This document shows positions 43,557 to 55,412 of a DNA stretch of 64,000 bases, one piece after another (positions within the stretch are counted from its first letter, which is position 1; each line of letters starts with the position of its first letter). The stretch comes from Macrothele yani (lineage: Eukaryota > Arthropoda > Arachnida > Araneae > Macrothelidae), in the NCBI GenBank assembly GCA_039090855.1, contig CM077022.1, forward strand, positions 73,246,971 through 73,310,970, in the 5' to 3' direction. The position numbers and the translations under genes are program-made. The notes under the pieces were generated by a model. The model was not told the origin of the DNA. It worked only from the letters and a program-made list of their open reading frames with translations, and searched no databases.

Positions 43557-44214
43557 CAGTGATGTTTAGGTAGATGATAGATGCCATAGTTTCCTGCACA
43601 TGAATGACTGGACCCAGGAATTCCCAGCAGAACATTACCCAAAGCATTACACTTCCTCCACCGGCCTGTTTATGTCGCACGATGCATGCTGTTGCCAACA
43701 CTTCCCCAGGTAACAGACGCACACGTAACCATCAGCCAACATGGTACAACAGGAAACGAGATTTATCTGACCTGACGTCTTTCTTGCAATAATTCAAGTT
43801 CCAGTTTGGATGCTCACGTGCCCATTGTAGGCTTTTTTGACCGTGAACCGAGTTTAGCATGGGCACCCGGAGCAGCCTGTGGCTACGCAGCCTCATTTCC
43901 AGCAGAGTTCGATGTATTCCAAATTACCGGCTAGTTGCGCGACAGTATCCTTTCTGTTAGCTCGTACCATACGGGATAGCATTCGCTCATCGTGGTATCC
44001 CTCCTCGGACCACTTTTTGAAGGTTACTAATCACTGCTGATCGTGAGTACCCCATAAGCCTTGCAGTCTCGGAAATGCTCTGACCCAATCGTCTGGCTAT
44101 TGCAATTTGGCCTTTGTCAAACACGCTTAAGTCCGCTGCCTTTCTCTTCTGAAGAATAAGAATAACACTGTTTAACAGAGTTCTGTATCAGGTGTTATTT
44201 ATACCGTTTCATGC

Positions 44215-44512
44215 AGTGATATAGTTCTAAACGAAAAAGTGCCTTAGCGGTGAAAGGATTGGTAAAACACAACCCGAAAAGAATTCCCTAATTTTTTACA
44301 AAAGCCCTGTTAAACCTTACTTGCTATTTTTATTTAGAATTTTTATTAAATTTGCATTATTTACTAATTTTATCAATTTATATTAAAATTGCTGAATTTG
44401 ATCAATTTTAAATTAGCGCAAGAATGGTACGTGAAAGTTATACGCTGAAATATAAAATTTTTATTTTAATGCCGCTCTCTCCTTCTACACGATTCCTCTA
44501 CCAGGAATAATA
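44215..44512. other. AT-rich spacer
   Basis: No gene or repeat is recognised. Confidence 0.5.
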
Positions 44513-45836
44513 CAGGGTGTCCGAGAATTATTGGACACATTACAAAATTATATAAAACAAAACATTAAACAGATAGAAAGAAACTGACTGTACTAACTTA
44601 CAATGTAACTACACAAGTTAATAAATTTCGATGTGAGATCCCTTAGTTGCTCGTAGTAAGTTCAAGCGATACTCGATTTCATGCCATGTATTGGCAAGCA
44701 TCTGAGGAGTTATGGAATTAATAGCAGCTGTGATACGCTGCTTCAGTTCCTGCAAATCAGTACAAGGCGTCTGATAGACACGATCCTTCACATAACCCCA
44801 CATGAAATAATCCAATGGAGTTAGATCTGGAGTGCGAGGAGGCCACGGAATGGGACCACCACGCCCAATCCATCTGTTGGGGAAATGCTTATTTAGGCAC
44901 TTACGTACACACGTTGACCAATGCGGGGTCTTGTTGGAAAACGACGTTGTCACATCTTTTGATCTGGGGTATAGCGAAATTTTCTGGCATATCCAAGTAA
45001 ATGTCACCATTTATGGTTTTTTCGCAGAAGAAGAAAGGGCCAATCACTTCACTTTTTGATAGGACGCACCACATATTAACTTTTGGAGAATCACGTTCCA
45101 GTTCAATAGCAGCATGAGGCGGTTCACTGCTCCATATCCTACAGTTGTGACGATTCACAATACCTGATACATGAAATGTGCATTCATCACTAAAAATTAC
45201 AGTACTGAGAAAGTTTTCGTCGTTTTTCACTCGATTCAGCATATCCACAGCGAAATCGTATCGCAGAGTGTGATCATTTACACGCATCTTTTGCACTATT
45301 TGAATTTTATAAGCATGAAACTTTAATTTCTTGTGCAAGATATTAAAGTTTCATGCTATGCACAGTTCTCTGATTGCTTTACGAACGGATTCCCTGTGGC
45401 TTCGTCGGAAACTTTCATTAACTTGGTCAACCGTCTCACCGCTGACGCTTGGCCTACCGGCTCCTCCACGATGTTCCACATTGCCAGTTTCTTTAAACTG
45501 TTCATCCACCGCTTAATGAATTCGTTGACGGAGGATTACAACCATACTCTAAACGGTACCGTCTTTTAACTTTAATGACAGACTTTAATTTCGCAAGCCA
45601 TATAACACACACATCGCCTTCTGCTGTACGGATGACATGACTACTGATTGCGCATTTCTCATACTTTCCTCATCAAGCCTCACCTAGCGCCATCTATCGG
45701 ATTCTGGGAATAACAATTCTGCAAAACAAAAATGTAGAAACCGTGTTAGTAATACGTGACATAGAAAAACAGACAATGATCATAGTTTTTTGTGTACATA
45801 ATTTTGTAATGTGTGCAATGATTCTCGGACACCCTG
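44513..45836 (-). mobile_element. Mariner/maT-like transposon
   Basis: A 1,324-bp element with terminal inverted repeats of over 40 bp starting CAGGGTGTCCGAGAAT(T/C)ATTG, flanked by TA at 44511-44512 and 45837-45838. The transposase is on the minus strand and occupies most of the element. Confidence 0.93.
44618..45570 (-). pseudogene. Mariner/maT-like DDE transposase relic
   Basis: N-terminal HTH text (FIKRWM, VGQASAVRRLT; about 45540-45430) is out of frame with the main part. The main frame 45338-44901 has KMRVNDHTLRYDFAVDML, VIFSDECTFHVSG (first Asp), NRHNCRIW, SPKVNMWC, IGPFFF and VVFQQD (second Asp). After a frameshift near 44905 the C-terminal frame gives FPNRWIGRGGPIPW, TPDLTPLDYFMWG (third Asp) and ATKGSHIEIY. 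The spacing between the second and third Asp is about 39 residues, longer than mariner's 34. All three acidic residues remain despite the frameshifts. Confidence 0.88.
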
Positions 45837-45838
45837 TA

Positions 45839-46117
45839 TATAAATTACATTGAGCAGATGCAACTAACATAGTCACATCAATACAGTGACTAGTACGCAG
45901 TTTTAACTAAAATTATGAAGTAGATTTAGGGAATTTTTTTTGTTTTACCGAAAAGAAATCTGAGAGTGAGCTCAGGGAATTACTTTTACTACAGCCGACA
46001 GCCGGTGGCAAGCAGTTTAGTAGGAATTCCCTTCCCTTCTGTAAACCCTTATCACTCGGCCGTCACGAATAGTTCATTTTTCTCTGCTTTTTTCCCTTAT
46101 GTGTGTGTGTGTTTCTT
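45839..46117. other. Spacer, nothing recognised
   Basis: AT-rich with a short (TG)n at 46102-46112. Confidence 0.5.
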
Positions 46118-46318
46118 ATTTTTTGGTTTGGCGGTTTAACGACACCGTGAGCAACTCTATGGGCTATAAGCAGTCGCTCGTTCCTAATTTAGGGCCACTG
46201 GTTCCAATGAAGGGAGAGAGCTAGTACCGTAAGCCAAACACAACATCCACGTTTCACCGGTATTCGAAACCAGACCCATCTCGGACGAATGATCAGAAGC
46301 CTGCGCCACCGGGACGGC
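46118..46318 (-). mobile_element. SINE-1 copy, diverged
   Basis: On the minus strand the head (CCGGTGGCGCAG), body and T-rich 3' end are recognisable with many changes and a gap in the tRNA-like region. No clear target-site duplication. Confidence 0.85.
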
Positions 46319-46499
46319 ATTCGTTTATTTCTACGGAGTGTTCACCGCATTAACTTTATTTTCACTAACTTCAAGACAAAGAGTTCACATGCTGTCTTTG
46401 CACTAGAACCCTTCTGACTTGTGAGACGCTCTAGTGTGTAATCCGAGTGCATCAGCTTGTCTGTACGCTATACATTCGTATAAATTTTGTTTCTGAGTT

Positions 46500-46640
46500 T
46501 AACTACCACACCATCAATAGCTTGCAAGATTATAAGCAGCCAGGCGTCTCTAGTTTCTGGACACTGGTTCGAAACTAGAGACAGGTCGCCCCGGTGGTCG
46601 AGTGGACAGATCCACGGGCGTCACGGCCTATGGGGATTCG
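46500..46640. repeat. Degenerate SINE-1-like pieces
   Basis: 46500-46560 resembles a reversed SINE-1 3' end. A hairpin GTCTCTAGTTT...AACTAGAGAC spans 46541-46582. 46585-46630 resembles a SINE-1 head (GTCGCCCCGGTGGTCGAGTGG). Too diverged for exact limits. Confidence 0.5.
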
Positions 46641-46645
46641 GGGAC

Positions 46646-46732
46646 GCGTCTCCCCCCCAGTATTTTGCCAAATAGGGAACCGAGGCTGCGTCTCCCCCCC
46701 CCCAGTATTTTGCCAAATAGGGAACCGAGGCT
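46646..46732. repeat. 42/45-bp tandem duplication
   Basis: Two units at 46646-46687 and 46688-46732 are identical except for the length of a C run. The unit includes CAGTATTTTGCCAAATAGGG. Confidence 0.95.
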
Positions 46733-46750
46733 ACATTGACGTGGGAATTT

Positions 46751-46773
46751 TTTGGTCTAAGCGCTGGCTTCTG
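46751..46773 (+). mobile_element. SINE-1 head fragment left of Tx1-C
   Basis: GGTCTAAGCGCTGGCTTCTG matches the SINE-1 head after the A box. The SINE resumes at 53039 beyond Tx1-C. The very 5' end is missing. Confidence 0.75.
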
Positions 46774-46997
46774 TCAACTGAGCAGTCGCACGTTTCCTTT
46801 CGTAGCTCCCGAGATTATTTTGGGATTTCGTGATTTTTGACAGTTTTATACTAATTGCTTCATGTTCTTGAGTTTTTTTACTTACCTTATAGTTCATTAG
46901 TTGTGTTAGTGGATCACTACAATTACGTGGTTCCTTTTTTTGCTTTTGTGGCTGTTGCGAATTGCAACACTGAACTTCGTTAGGGCTAGAGGCTGAG

Positions 46998-48745
46998 ATG
47001 GCTTTAGTCCAGCTTCCAGTTTCGTCTAGTGTTTCTGCTGCATGTGGATCATTAAGTGCTTCTGTTTCTACTGCTCCCACGAACGTCAGGCTTGTGGATA
47101 TGTCTACTCTTCGTCCTTCTACTAATCTTGTGTATAGTGCTGTGCCTCAAGTTCTGGGTGTTGATTGGGGATAGTGTAAACACTCCCCTCCCACCCCATG
47201 TTTCTTCATATGCTGCAGCTGCCGGTAATAATAGTGCTTCTAATGTGCATTCTATGAAGGCTGGTTCTACAACTGTGATTATTTCTCGTGATGCTGCTGT
47301 ACTTAACGTCAAAGTTCCAGAGATGTCTGAGGAAGGTAAGAGATATTCTAATGCTTTACTTTTGAGCGTATACTTTCCTACATTGCGTGACACCCCCTCC
47401 CATTATACCTTGATGCTATTTGCCAACATGTTACATCCGAAAGTATTGTTTCTGTGATACGTATGGGAGGGGGAGTAATTGCTCACTTCAAGGTTCGACC
47501 TGCTGTTGAAAAAATTTTACTCTTGGACATTGGACCAATTCATCTTTCAGCTATTCCTTGCATACAGCGACCGATTACGGTCTCGCTTTCACCAGCTCCT
47601 ACTGCCGTCCCGGACTCTATTCTTATCACTGCTTTGGGGTCACTGGGCCCTATTGTTGGCCATACCAAGATTTTGTCAGCAGTTGGGAAAGACTCCCCCA
47701 ATGCGAACGTGCAGGGGGGAGACGACAATACCGAGTAGTGTTTCCCAGCGAAGACCTATTTTTTACGGAGACCTTCGTCACTTTTGTTGGATTTTGGCTC
47801 CCATAAACTTACAATCAATTTATTTGCAGGAATCCAATGTTTCAGCTGTAAAGCTGAAGGGCATGTAGTACGAGAATGCCCACGACGTTCCTCTCCAGCA
47901 ACTAATGGTTTTGAAAATCCTTAAACCAGCACCCCTGCTCTTAAAACGTTTTTTCCTGACCAGCCAGTTTCTAATCGACAGAATTTCACCCCACCAGCTC
48001 ATGATGCCAGTCCTGTTTTAACTGCTTTTCCCACGGAGGTCGCGACCACCACTGAAGTTTTCTTTGAAAAGCCTCAACCGGGTCCGAAACCCTTATCTCC
48101 AACGTCTGAAGTGCAGCCTATTGCTTCTATGGACACGGACTTTCCACTCCTTCCACTAAGAGATACCTCTACTTTTGTTATCCCAGCTAAACGCTCTGTC
48201 CAGTCAGTTTCACCTCCACAAACCCGGTCCCAAACCAGAGGTAAAAAAAGGCGCAACAAAGTTAATTCTTCTTCAGGCAGTTCTTCTGTTTCTTCCATAG
48301 CTGACAGCGATTCTTCAAACTTAACCACTTCAAACAGATTTACCCTACTTAGTGATGCTGATGACTGTATGGACATTACTTCTGTTATTTCTGATACTGA
48401 ACTTACAACGAGTGTGCCAGAGGAAGACACTGGGGAATGAATTCCCCCACCCGAGATCCTCGAACTTCCTACATATTTGGAAAGTTCCACAATTCCTATC
48501 TCACCATTAAATCTTGCTGAATTGATGTCTTTATATAGTTGTCCAAAAAATGCTCTCTAATCAAATCCACATGCATTAGAAAGCATCTAAGTAATTTGCC
48601 AAAAGTCATTCATCAATTATCCTTTGTTGATGAATTGTTTGACAATATTGAACTGCCAGATTTGTCGGTTCAGTATGGTCGTCGCACCAAATATGTTTTA
48701 AAAGTGTTCAACCGGTATGTTGATAGTCACTTACAGCCACCGTAA
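46998..48745 (+). pseudogene. ORF1 of Tx1-C (zinc-knuckle protein)
   Basis: ATG 46998 gives MALVQLPVSSSVSAAC, Ser/Ala-rich as in A and B. A stop at 47172 and frameshifts near 47160, 47455 and 47740 break it. The globular block is readable (RPITVSLSPAPTAVPDSILI, about 47565; GPIVGHTKILS, about 47650). The CCHC knuckle CFSCKAEGHVVREC at about 47838-47879 is intact. A basic patch, RGKKRRNK, lies near 48240. After TGA at 48438 the conserved C-terminal block (PKVIHQLSFVDELFDNIELP) continues to TAA 48743-48745. Confidence 0.82.
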
Positions 48746-51700
48746 TGGCGAACAAAATTACTGTTGTTACCTTCAATTGCCGGGGTCTCGCTGTTTCGGT
48801 AGCGAATGCTCTGGTTTTTGAGGATGTCAGACACTTGAAGGCCAATATAATCATGTTTCAAGAGACAAACGTCTCTTCTACCACCAATACCTCCTGTTGG
48901 CCGCGTTGGCTATATCAGTTCTTTCATAATTTCCGTTCTCATATTGGTTCTGGTACATCTAGTGGCTTTCATACTAGTTTCCTTTCTTTAATCTCTGATA
49001 TTCATGAGTCACAGAGCAGGCTGGGTATTTTTCCATATATTTCTTTTCGTCTCCAATCAGTTTATTTTCATCTGCTCAATATTCATGTCCCCCAAAATTC
49101 TACTGAAGCTGAATCTCTTATTACTCATGTTGCTTCTATTCTTACGGTTATTCCGCCTGCTGATAGTATTCTTTTTGCCGGTGATTTCAACTGCACTCTT
49201 AATCCTATACATATGACAGAGTTGGTTTCACGGAATCTCGTCATTTGCTCGTTTCACAGCTTACTCAAGTTGTTTCTAATTTCAACCTTCAGGATGCTTT
49301 CAGATTACTTTATCCTACAGCAAAATAATTTACTTGCCCCCCTCCCGCTGCTTCTTTTTGTGTACCTGCTAGATTAGATCGGTTTTATGTTTCTTACTTT
49401 TTCCATTCTGCTATTAGTTCTGTTTCCCAGCGTTTCTTCAGATCATCGGCAGGCTGTTCTCGTCTTTTTCCCCAATAATTCCGTCACTTCGCATCCTCAT
49501 GTTTGGACTTTTGATAATTACCTTCTTAAAGACCCAATTTTTGTTCCAGCAGTTAAGACTATTATTTCGAATGCAGTTTCTGTTCTGTCCTCCAACGATG
49601 ACCCAGCTGCTATGTGGCTTGCCACGAAAAATCAAATTGTTTTATTTTCTCGAGATTACTCTTTTCAGCGTCGCACGATTCAGTCCATGGAACTTGCTTC
49701 TTTGAATCAAGAACTACTTCAAACCCCGTTAACATCGCCAAATCATGAGATACTCAAGGCTAAACTTCGTCTTTTTCATAATTCTTCTGCTTCATCTGCC
49801 CTTACCCGACTCAAGTATGCTACCCTTCGTTTTGATGATAACCCCACTGATAATCTTCGCCAGTTGGAACGCTCTGTTGTTAAAAATAAAACCATTACTT
49901 TTCTTACTCTTCCCGATGGATCCGAATCAAATGACCAATTCAAAATTTGTGAAGCCACCCTTGATTTCTACAGGCCGCCCCGGTGGCGCAGTGGTCTAAG
50001 CGATGGCATCTGATCATTCGTCCGAAAGGGGTCCGTGTTCGAATACCGGTGAGGCATGGATGTTGTGTTTGTCTTACGGCACTGGCTCTCTCCCTTCCCT
50101 GGAACCAGTGACCCTAAATTAGGAACGGCGACTGCTTATAGTCCATTGAGTTGCTCACGGTGGTCGTTAAACCTTCAATCAAAAAAAAAATTCTACAGAC
50201 AACGCTTCAGCCCTAATTTGACTTCTGCAGTCAGTTCTCCACTCATTCAACATCTTCCGCAAGTTCCTGATCATTTCACTACTCAACTTTCCTCTCCGAT
50301 TTCTCCAGCCGAGATTCGAAATTCCATTTACAGCCTTAATGACAGATCTGCCCCGGGAGAAGATGGTCTCCCCATCCTTTTTTTAAATTCTTTCTTCCAA
50401 TCTTTCTTCCTTTGTTGGTTGCTGCTTGTAATTTTATTTTTTCTACTCCACACTTTGATTCTTTCAATTTTTCTTTTGCAACTCTCCCGTCTTATCCCCA
50501 AATCCGGTAATCTCAGCTTTGTAACTAATTGGCGGCCCATCTCGGTTCTTAATACTGATTACAAAATCTTTGCTAAAATTCTTGCCCTTCGCCTTAATCA
50601 TATTCTTTCTGACATTATACACCCAGACCAAACTTACACGGTTCCGTCCCGCTCGATCTCCTCTAATATCCTCACTATACGTAACCTTTACTCACTGGCG
50701 TCCAGGCTTTCGGAACCCCTGGCAATTTTCTCCCTTGACCAAAAACAGGCTTTTGACTCAATCATTCTTATCTATTCACTGTTCCACGCCACTTTCCTCC
50801 TACTTTCATTACTGCTATTTCTAATCTCTATATTGACGCTTCCTTTCGTGTTCGTACAGCCAATTTTTCTGCTTCCACCATTCCGTTTACTAACGGGATC
50901 AGACAGGGTTGCCCCCTGTCTGGTCAACTTTTTTCTCTTGTTTTTGAACCATTGTTGATTTCTCTTCGTTTCCGAATTTCTTCAACCATTCCACGAAATA
51001 TATCCACCAAGCGACACCATCATATGATTTTAACAGCTTATGCCGATGACCTCACGATGTTTCTCCGTTCCACTGATTCTTTTCAAGTACTACGTTCAAC
51101 CTAACAAGAATATGCCGCCATTTCTGGCTCTGCTTTGAATGTCTCAAAATGCTCAGGACTCTGGGCCGGTATTTGGACCTCCCAAGGAGACTGCGCATGG
51201 GGAGCTCAGTGGTCTTATTCTATAATCAAAGTGCTTGGTATCTATGTGGGCTCTCCAGTAGCGGTTACAGCAGCAACCTGGACACCGCTTATTCAGAAAA
51301 TTAATAGAAGTCTTGTTCCATTCCGTTACCTTAAAACTAAACTTTCCTTCTTCAATCGAGCTTACTTAATCAATACTTTTATTTTACCGATGTTTTTTCA
51401 TACCTGGATTGCCAACTCTCCACCGAAGATTTTTTTGAAGAATGTTCAACGCGTGTTTACAGATTTCATCTGGAGTACCATTCACTGGGTTCACCGATCT
51501 ACTTTAACTCTTCCTCTGTCGTTTGGCGACCTTGGTCTTGCTGATGCGTCTCTGAAATTCCAATCCTTTCATCTGTTTAATTTTATTCGTGAATTCTCCC
51601 TTCCTCTGTCTTCTTCACACATCATTATCGATACTCTGCTTTTCCCTCGTAGCCCATTTCTTACTGTCTCGACTTTTCTGCAGATGGACCTTTTTCCTTT

Positions 51701-52792
51701 TGTTCCCAGACATTTCCCCGATACTTACATTTCTGTGCTTTCCTTTTGGCGCTCCTTATGTCCAGTCCGCTCCCTCCCTCCAATACTAATGATTTATTGG
51801 CAGAACCTCTCTTCTTTTCCTCTGCTATCCATTCTTCTACCACCCCCTAAATTCACTTCTCCACTTGGTTTGCTTGGGGAGTGATGAAGGTTTCTCAGCT
51901 CGTTGATTCTGCACTCCGTTGGAAATCGTTTCAGTCTATATCTCCTCCGTTTTATTCAAAGTGCATCGTGCAGCTGACACATCAGCTGCACGTTCTCAAC
52001 TCCGTTTTATTCAAAAATGCATCCAAACTCTTTACCCTTCCCTTGCAGATCCAAATGGATTGATTTTCACCCCTTCAGCTGCTTACTGTTTGCCCTTTCT
52101 TGTTTATTTGAATGATATTCCCTATCTTTTGCACAAAATATCCATGAAGCCACTTTACTATCATTTCTTGACATACTTCACTGCTCCAATCCCGATTGGT
52201 ACCATTCCTGCTGATGAATTAAATACTACCTGGATGGATACCAATATTTCTCTTGCTGCACCACGTGCGAAAGATATTCATTGGCTCCATCTTCATCAAC
52301 GTCTTCTTACTCCACGCACCCTTCATCGATTTCGTCATCTTCTGTCTCCGGGTTGTGTTTTTTTGTTCCACTGTTGGTGATGCCCATCATTCCTACTCTC
52401 TTTGTTTGGTTTTACAGCCTTTATTTTCCTTGATGTTTTCACTTACCGAAAAAGTTTGCCCTTCACTTCACACTATGATGCACTTTCTCTACCTTCGCCG
52501 TCATCATCAATCTGCAATTCATCATAATCAACTGTGTGCGTTTTTTCCCTTTCGGGCTAAACTTACTATCTATCACTTGTATCAATCTTCTGTTGATGAT
52601 CCAGCATTGCGTCGCTATCATATTGCTCGCCGTTTTCTCTGCAGACAATTTCGCTCATCAATCATCTCTATCGTTCAAACTGAGTTTGATATTGCCAAAG
52701 CAGCTGATCGTGTGTCGTCCTTTTTTCAAACCTGGAAAATTGATGGGACGTGGTGCGATATTGATCAAGACCGTGTTTCCTTTCTTCTTTAA
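48745..52792 (+). pseudogene. ORF2 of Tx1-C: APE endonuclease, RT, C-terminal domain
   Basis: ATG 48745 shares its A with the last base of the ORF1 stop (TAATG). Endonuclease: VTFNCRGL (about 48766), QETNV (about 48860), AGDFNCTL (about 49178) and SSDHRQ (about 49437). A SINE-1 interrupts at 49974-50190. RT: APGEDGLP (50352), NWRPISVLNTDYKIF (about 50528), DQKQAFDS (about 50740), GIRQGCPLSGQ (about 50896) and AYADDLTM (about 51037-51060). The C-terminal CCHC region near 52350 is eroded. Frameshifts occur near 49230, 49380, 50400, 50770, 51105, 51890 and 52370. Confidence 0.85.
49974..50190 (+). mobile_element. SINE-1 copy inside Tx1-C ORF2
   Basis: Complete, with A box and a slightly altered B box (TGTTCGAATACC) and an A tail. 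The 8-bp duplication TTCTACAG lies at 49966-49973 and 50191-50198. Confidence 0.94.
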
Positions 52793-53038
52793 TGGTTTTT
52801 GTATTTTTTTCTTTAGGTGTTATGACTTGGCCTTTTTTTTGTTCTATTACAATGTGTTCCCCCCCCCAAGCACAATTCTTTTAATACTGCAAGTGACTAT
52901 ATGCTGAAAGTTACATACTGCCTATTGGTAGTGTTCTTTTAATGTTTTATTATTTATGGTTGTTGATTGTGACGCCTTAAGTGTCTTTTTCCGGCGACGT
53001 TTTTTTTTATTGTACATAATTTTATGAGCAATAAAGAC

Positions 53039-53225
53039 CTTACGACCATTCGTGCGAGAAGGGTCCAGGTTCAAATCCCGGTGAGGTATGGATGTTGTGT
53101 TTGTCTTACGGCGCTGGCTCTCACCCTTCCCTGGAGTCAGTGGCCCTAAATTAGGGACGGGCGACTATAGCCCATTGAGTTGCTCACGGTGGTCGTTAAA
53201 CCTCCAATCAAAAATAAAAAAAAAT
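53039..53225 (+). mobile_element. SINE-1 copy, 3' portion right of Tx1-C
   Basis: It continues from the head fragment at 46751-46773 (GACCATTCGTGCGAG, B box GGTTCAAATCC) through the full body to an A-rich tail. Confidence 0.88.
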
Positions 53226-54224
53226 ACGGCTTAACCACGTAGAGTTGTGTTGTGTCCATCAGAGCATAGTCGATACTGTTGATCTGGACAAAGTGGCAAA
53301 GATTTTCATATCAAACAGGGACGGGAGGAGGAGCGTTTTTGTATCAGTTTGTGATTAAATGGAAACTATAGACTTATTATGTTCCTGTTTCTAAATCAAG
53401 GTTGTGTAGAACAAGATTTTATTCTATAAACTCGGCGTACATATGAAATGCCATTAAAGTATAGGTGAAAAAAATTACTTTAACTGAATAAATACATTGT
53501 TAACACTCACCTGTGAAAGAGTTCAGTTTAACGATTTTACCCCTAATTACTCGTACAATATACAGCTGACATAAATTTTGGTTATTGCATCATGAAGTAT
53601 CTGCAGGTGGATAAATTCACAGTGTGGGAAAGGGGAGCTCTGAAGTAAAAATAATACATTGTTTTATAGTGAGAAGAACAAGAGAGTTGGGAAGGTAAGG
53701 GAAGATATATCTGTGTACCCCCCACCCCTTAATCAGAAGGCGGTTACGCCTATGACAGATCCTTCACTATCAGATAAACATACTATTCACACCTAAAGCT
53801 GGGGCCCAGCTAGGACAAAAGATCAGAGTACAGGGCCTTAGACCACTTGACCACCGGGGCAGCCATCTCTGCTGTACGAACATTTGGTTAAGATACTGGT
53901 ATGCGTGCATGCAGAACACAGTTTTCTCTATTTTTGCATTCATGATCATTAAAACAATTAGTGCTTTTCCTTTCCAGCTAACCACCAAAAGAGCCTTAGC
54001 GCCGCTAATCCTAGAAAAATAGTGCCTTAGCGCCGCAAAAGTGCGCTAAGCTCCTTCTATATCATTGGTTTCATGGCCTTCACACGCGCCGTCGTTTGCC
54101 TGCAGTTGCTTCGATTTGCATAAAGACCCACTGGTCATAATGCTTTGACTGTTCGTCAATGCAGACGAAATTAGTAATCGTCGAAGATTTATTACGGCGT
54201 AAATAATAAATACGCAGTGGACGT
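53226..54224. other. Spacer with one SINE-1 head relic
   Basis: 53806-53865 on the minus strand resembles a SINE-1 head (GGCTGCCCCGGTGGTCAAGTGG). The rest has no recognisable gene or repeat. Confidence 0.5.
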
Positions 54225-54484
54225 GGATTAGGAACATCAAATAGAAGTCGTCGCTCTTTCCACGTTTATAAGTGAGTCACGGAAAAATTCTCATCGGCCG
54301 CCAACGGGAATCGAACCCAAGGTCTTCCAGTTACGCGCCGGAAATGAATTAGGACATCAAATAGAAGTCATCGCTCTTTCCACGTTTATAAGTGAGTCAC
54401 GGAAAAATTATCTCCGGCAGCCACTGGGAATCCAACCCAGGGTCTTCCAGTTACGCGCCGGACATGGATTAGGAACATCAAATA
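54225..54484 (-). repeat. SINE-3 tandem units 1-2 (tRNA-derived)
   Basis: Two minus-strand units of about 119 bp: ATCAAATAGAAGTC, GCTCTTTCCACGTTTATAAG, GAGTCACGGAAAAATT, then a tRNA-like part with a reversed B box (GGGAATCGAACCC) and CTTCCAGTTACGCGCCGG. A third unit continues at 55917 beyond the inserted Tc1 derivative, and a plus-strand copy is at 56126. Confidence 0.85.
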
Positions 54485-54635
54485 CAGTAGTGGCCAAAAT
54501 TGTGGAAACCTTTTGGAAATAGTGTAATTTTGAGGTTTGATGGCTCATAACACCACTTTTTGTTTTTTGGAGTAATACCATAAAATTATATATCAATGGA
54601 AAGCTAATTTCATCAAGAATGTAATGCAATATCTT

Positions 54636-54974
54636 TTATGAAGGATTTTGTATTAGAACAGCAGTTATTCGTGGAATTTTAGCTTTTAGACCAAATTCCT
54701 GCAGTCTGCGCTGAACAGTCCTTGCACTCAACTTCACATTGCATTGCGACATTTCATCTTGTATACTCCCAGATGATTTTCTTCTGTCACCTAGGCACAG
54801 TCTCTTAATTCTTCTATTATCACTTGCTGTTGTGCAGCTTTTCCTGTCTTTACCAGTCTGGTTTTGTAGTGACCGAGTCTCCTTATACCTCTTCAAAAAA
54901 TTTAGAAATGCCACCTTTGGTTAAGTTTCCACCAATTTTTCTTCTCATTTCTTCATAACTGGAGCCTTGTTCAC
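54636..54974 (-). pseudogene. Tc1-like transposase N-terminal (HTH) fragment
   Basis: Reads EQGSSYEEMRRKIGG (about 54970-54925), FLKRYKETRSLQNQ, GKDRKSCTTASDNRRIKR and KLSARTVQRRLQEFGLKAKI, i.e. the two DNA-binding helix-turn-helix halves of a Tc1 transposase. It ends about 90 residues in, with no catalytic domain. Confidence 0.88.
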
Positions 54975-54978
54975 TTAA

Positions 54979-55412
54979 GGTGGACGTCAAGTAATTTTGC
55001 TTCCTATACTTCCAATGGAAAAACTTCTGTACATATTTTCTTCACAATTAATGCGTTCCCAAGGATGAAAATTTGAACATCGATTAAAATAGCTTCACTT
55101 TATAATTTGGAATACTTAATATTTAAAACATAATCATAATTATGTTAAAAATCAATAACTTTTCCTTTGGTGGTGTTGAAACCAGAAAAAAGATGGCGCG
55201 ACCTGTACTTTGATGACGTCAGTAGACAAACAAATGTTGGATTGCATAATTATGATTATGTTTTAGAAATATTAAGTTTTCCAAGTTATAATATGAAGTT
55301 ATTTTAATCGATGTTCAAATTTTCATCCTTGGGAACACACTGATTGTGAAGGAAATGTGTACAAAAGTTTTCCCATTGGAAGTATAGGAAGCAAAATTAC
55401 TTGACGTCCACC
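54979..55412. mobile_element. 434-bp MITE with 167-bp inverted arms, TTAA flanks
   Basis: Arms 54979-55145 and 55246-55412 are near-perfect inverted repeats beginning GGTGGACGTCAAGTAATTTT. TTAA lies at both ends (54975-54978 and 55413-55416). The 100-bp centre has no coding capacity. TTAA duplication suggests a piggyBac-type enzyme. The TTAAGG end also fits a TA duplication with longer arms, so the superfamily is not certain. Confidence 0.88.

Larger units (their letters stand above)
41338..44165 (-). pseudogene. Older Tc1-like transposase, split by Tc1 copy 2 and SINEs
   Basis: Minus-strand pieces read collinearly. [23 protein letters not shown] (about 44130-44070). GGGSVMLWVMFCWEFLGP (about 43655-43600). 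HTAQIVRQWFA and EDFQLLP (about 42915-42860). Then, across Tc1 copy 2, HSVENLW (41369-41345). The TA at the break belongs to the host codons, so joining the sides gives a normal SP-N-x-HSVENLW string. SINE-1 fragments at 42948-43556 interrupt it again. Many stops. Confidence 0.8.
46774..53038 (+). mobile_element. Tx1-like non-LTR retrotransposon, copy C
   Basis: A two-ORF LINE of about 6.26 kb, AT-richer than B and related to A: its 5' end, CAGTCGCACGTTTC at about 46783, resembles CAGTCACGTAATTTC of A. The 5' limit could lie anywhere in 46774-46783. Layout: 5' UTR, ORF1 46998-48745, ORF2 48745-52792, 3' UTR ending GCAATAAAGAC. It sits inside a SINE-1 copy; a diverged duplication around CTTCTG/CTTACG marks the junctions. 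It carries its own SINE-1 insertion at 49974. Confidence 0.83.
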
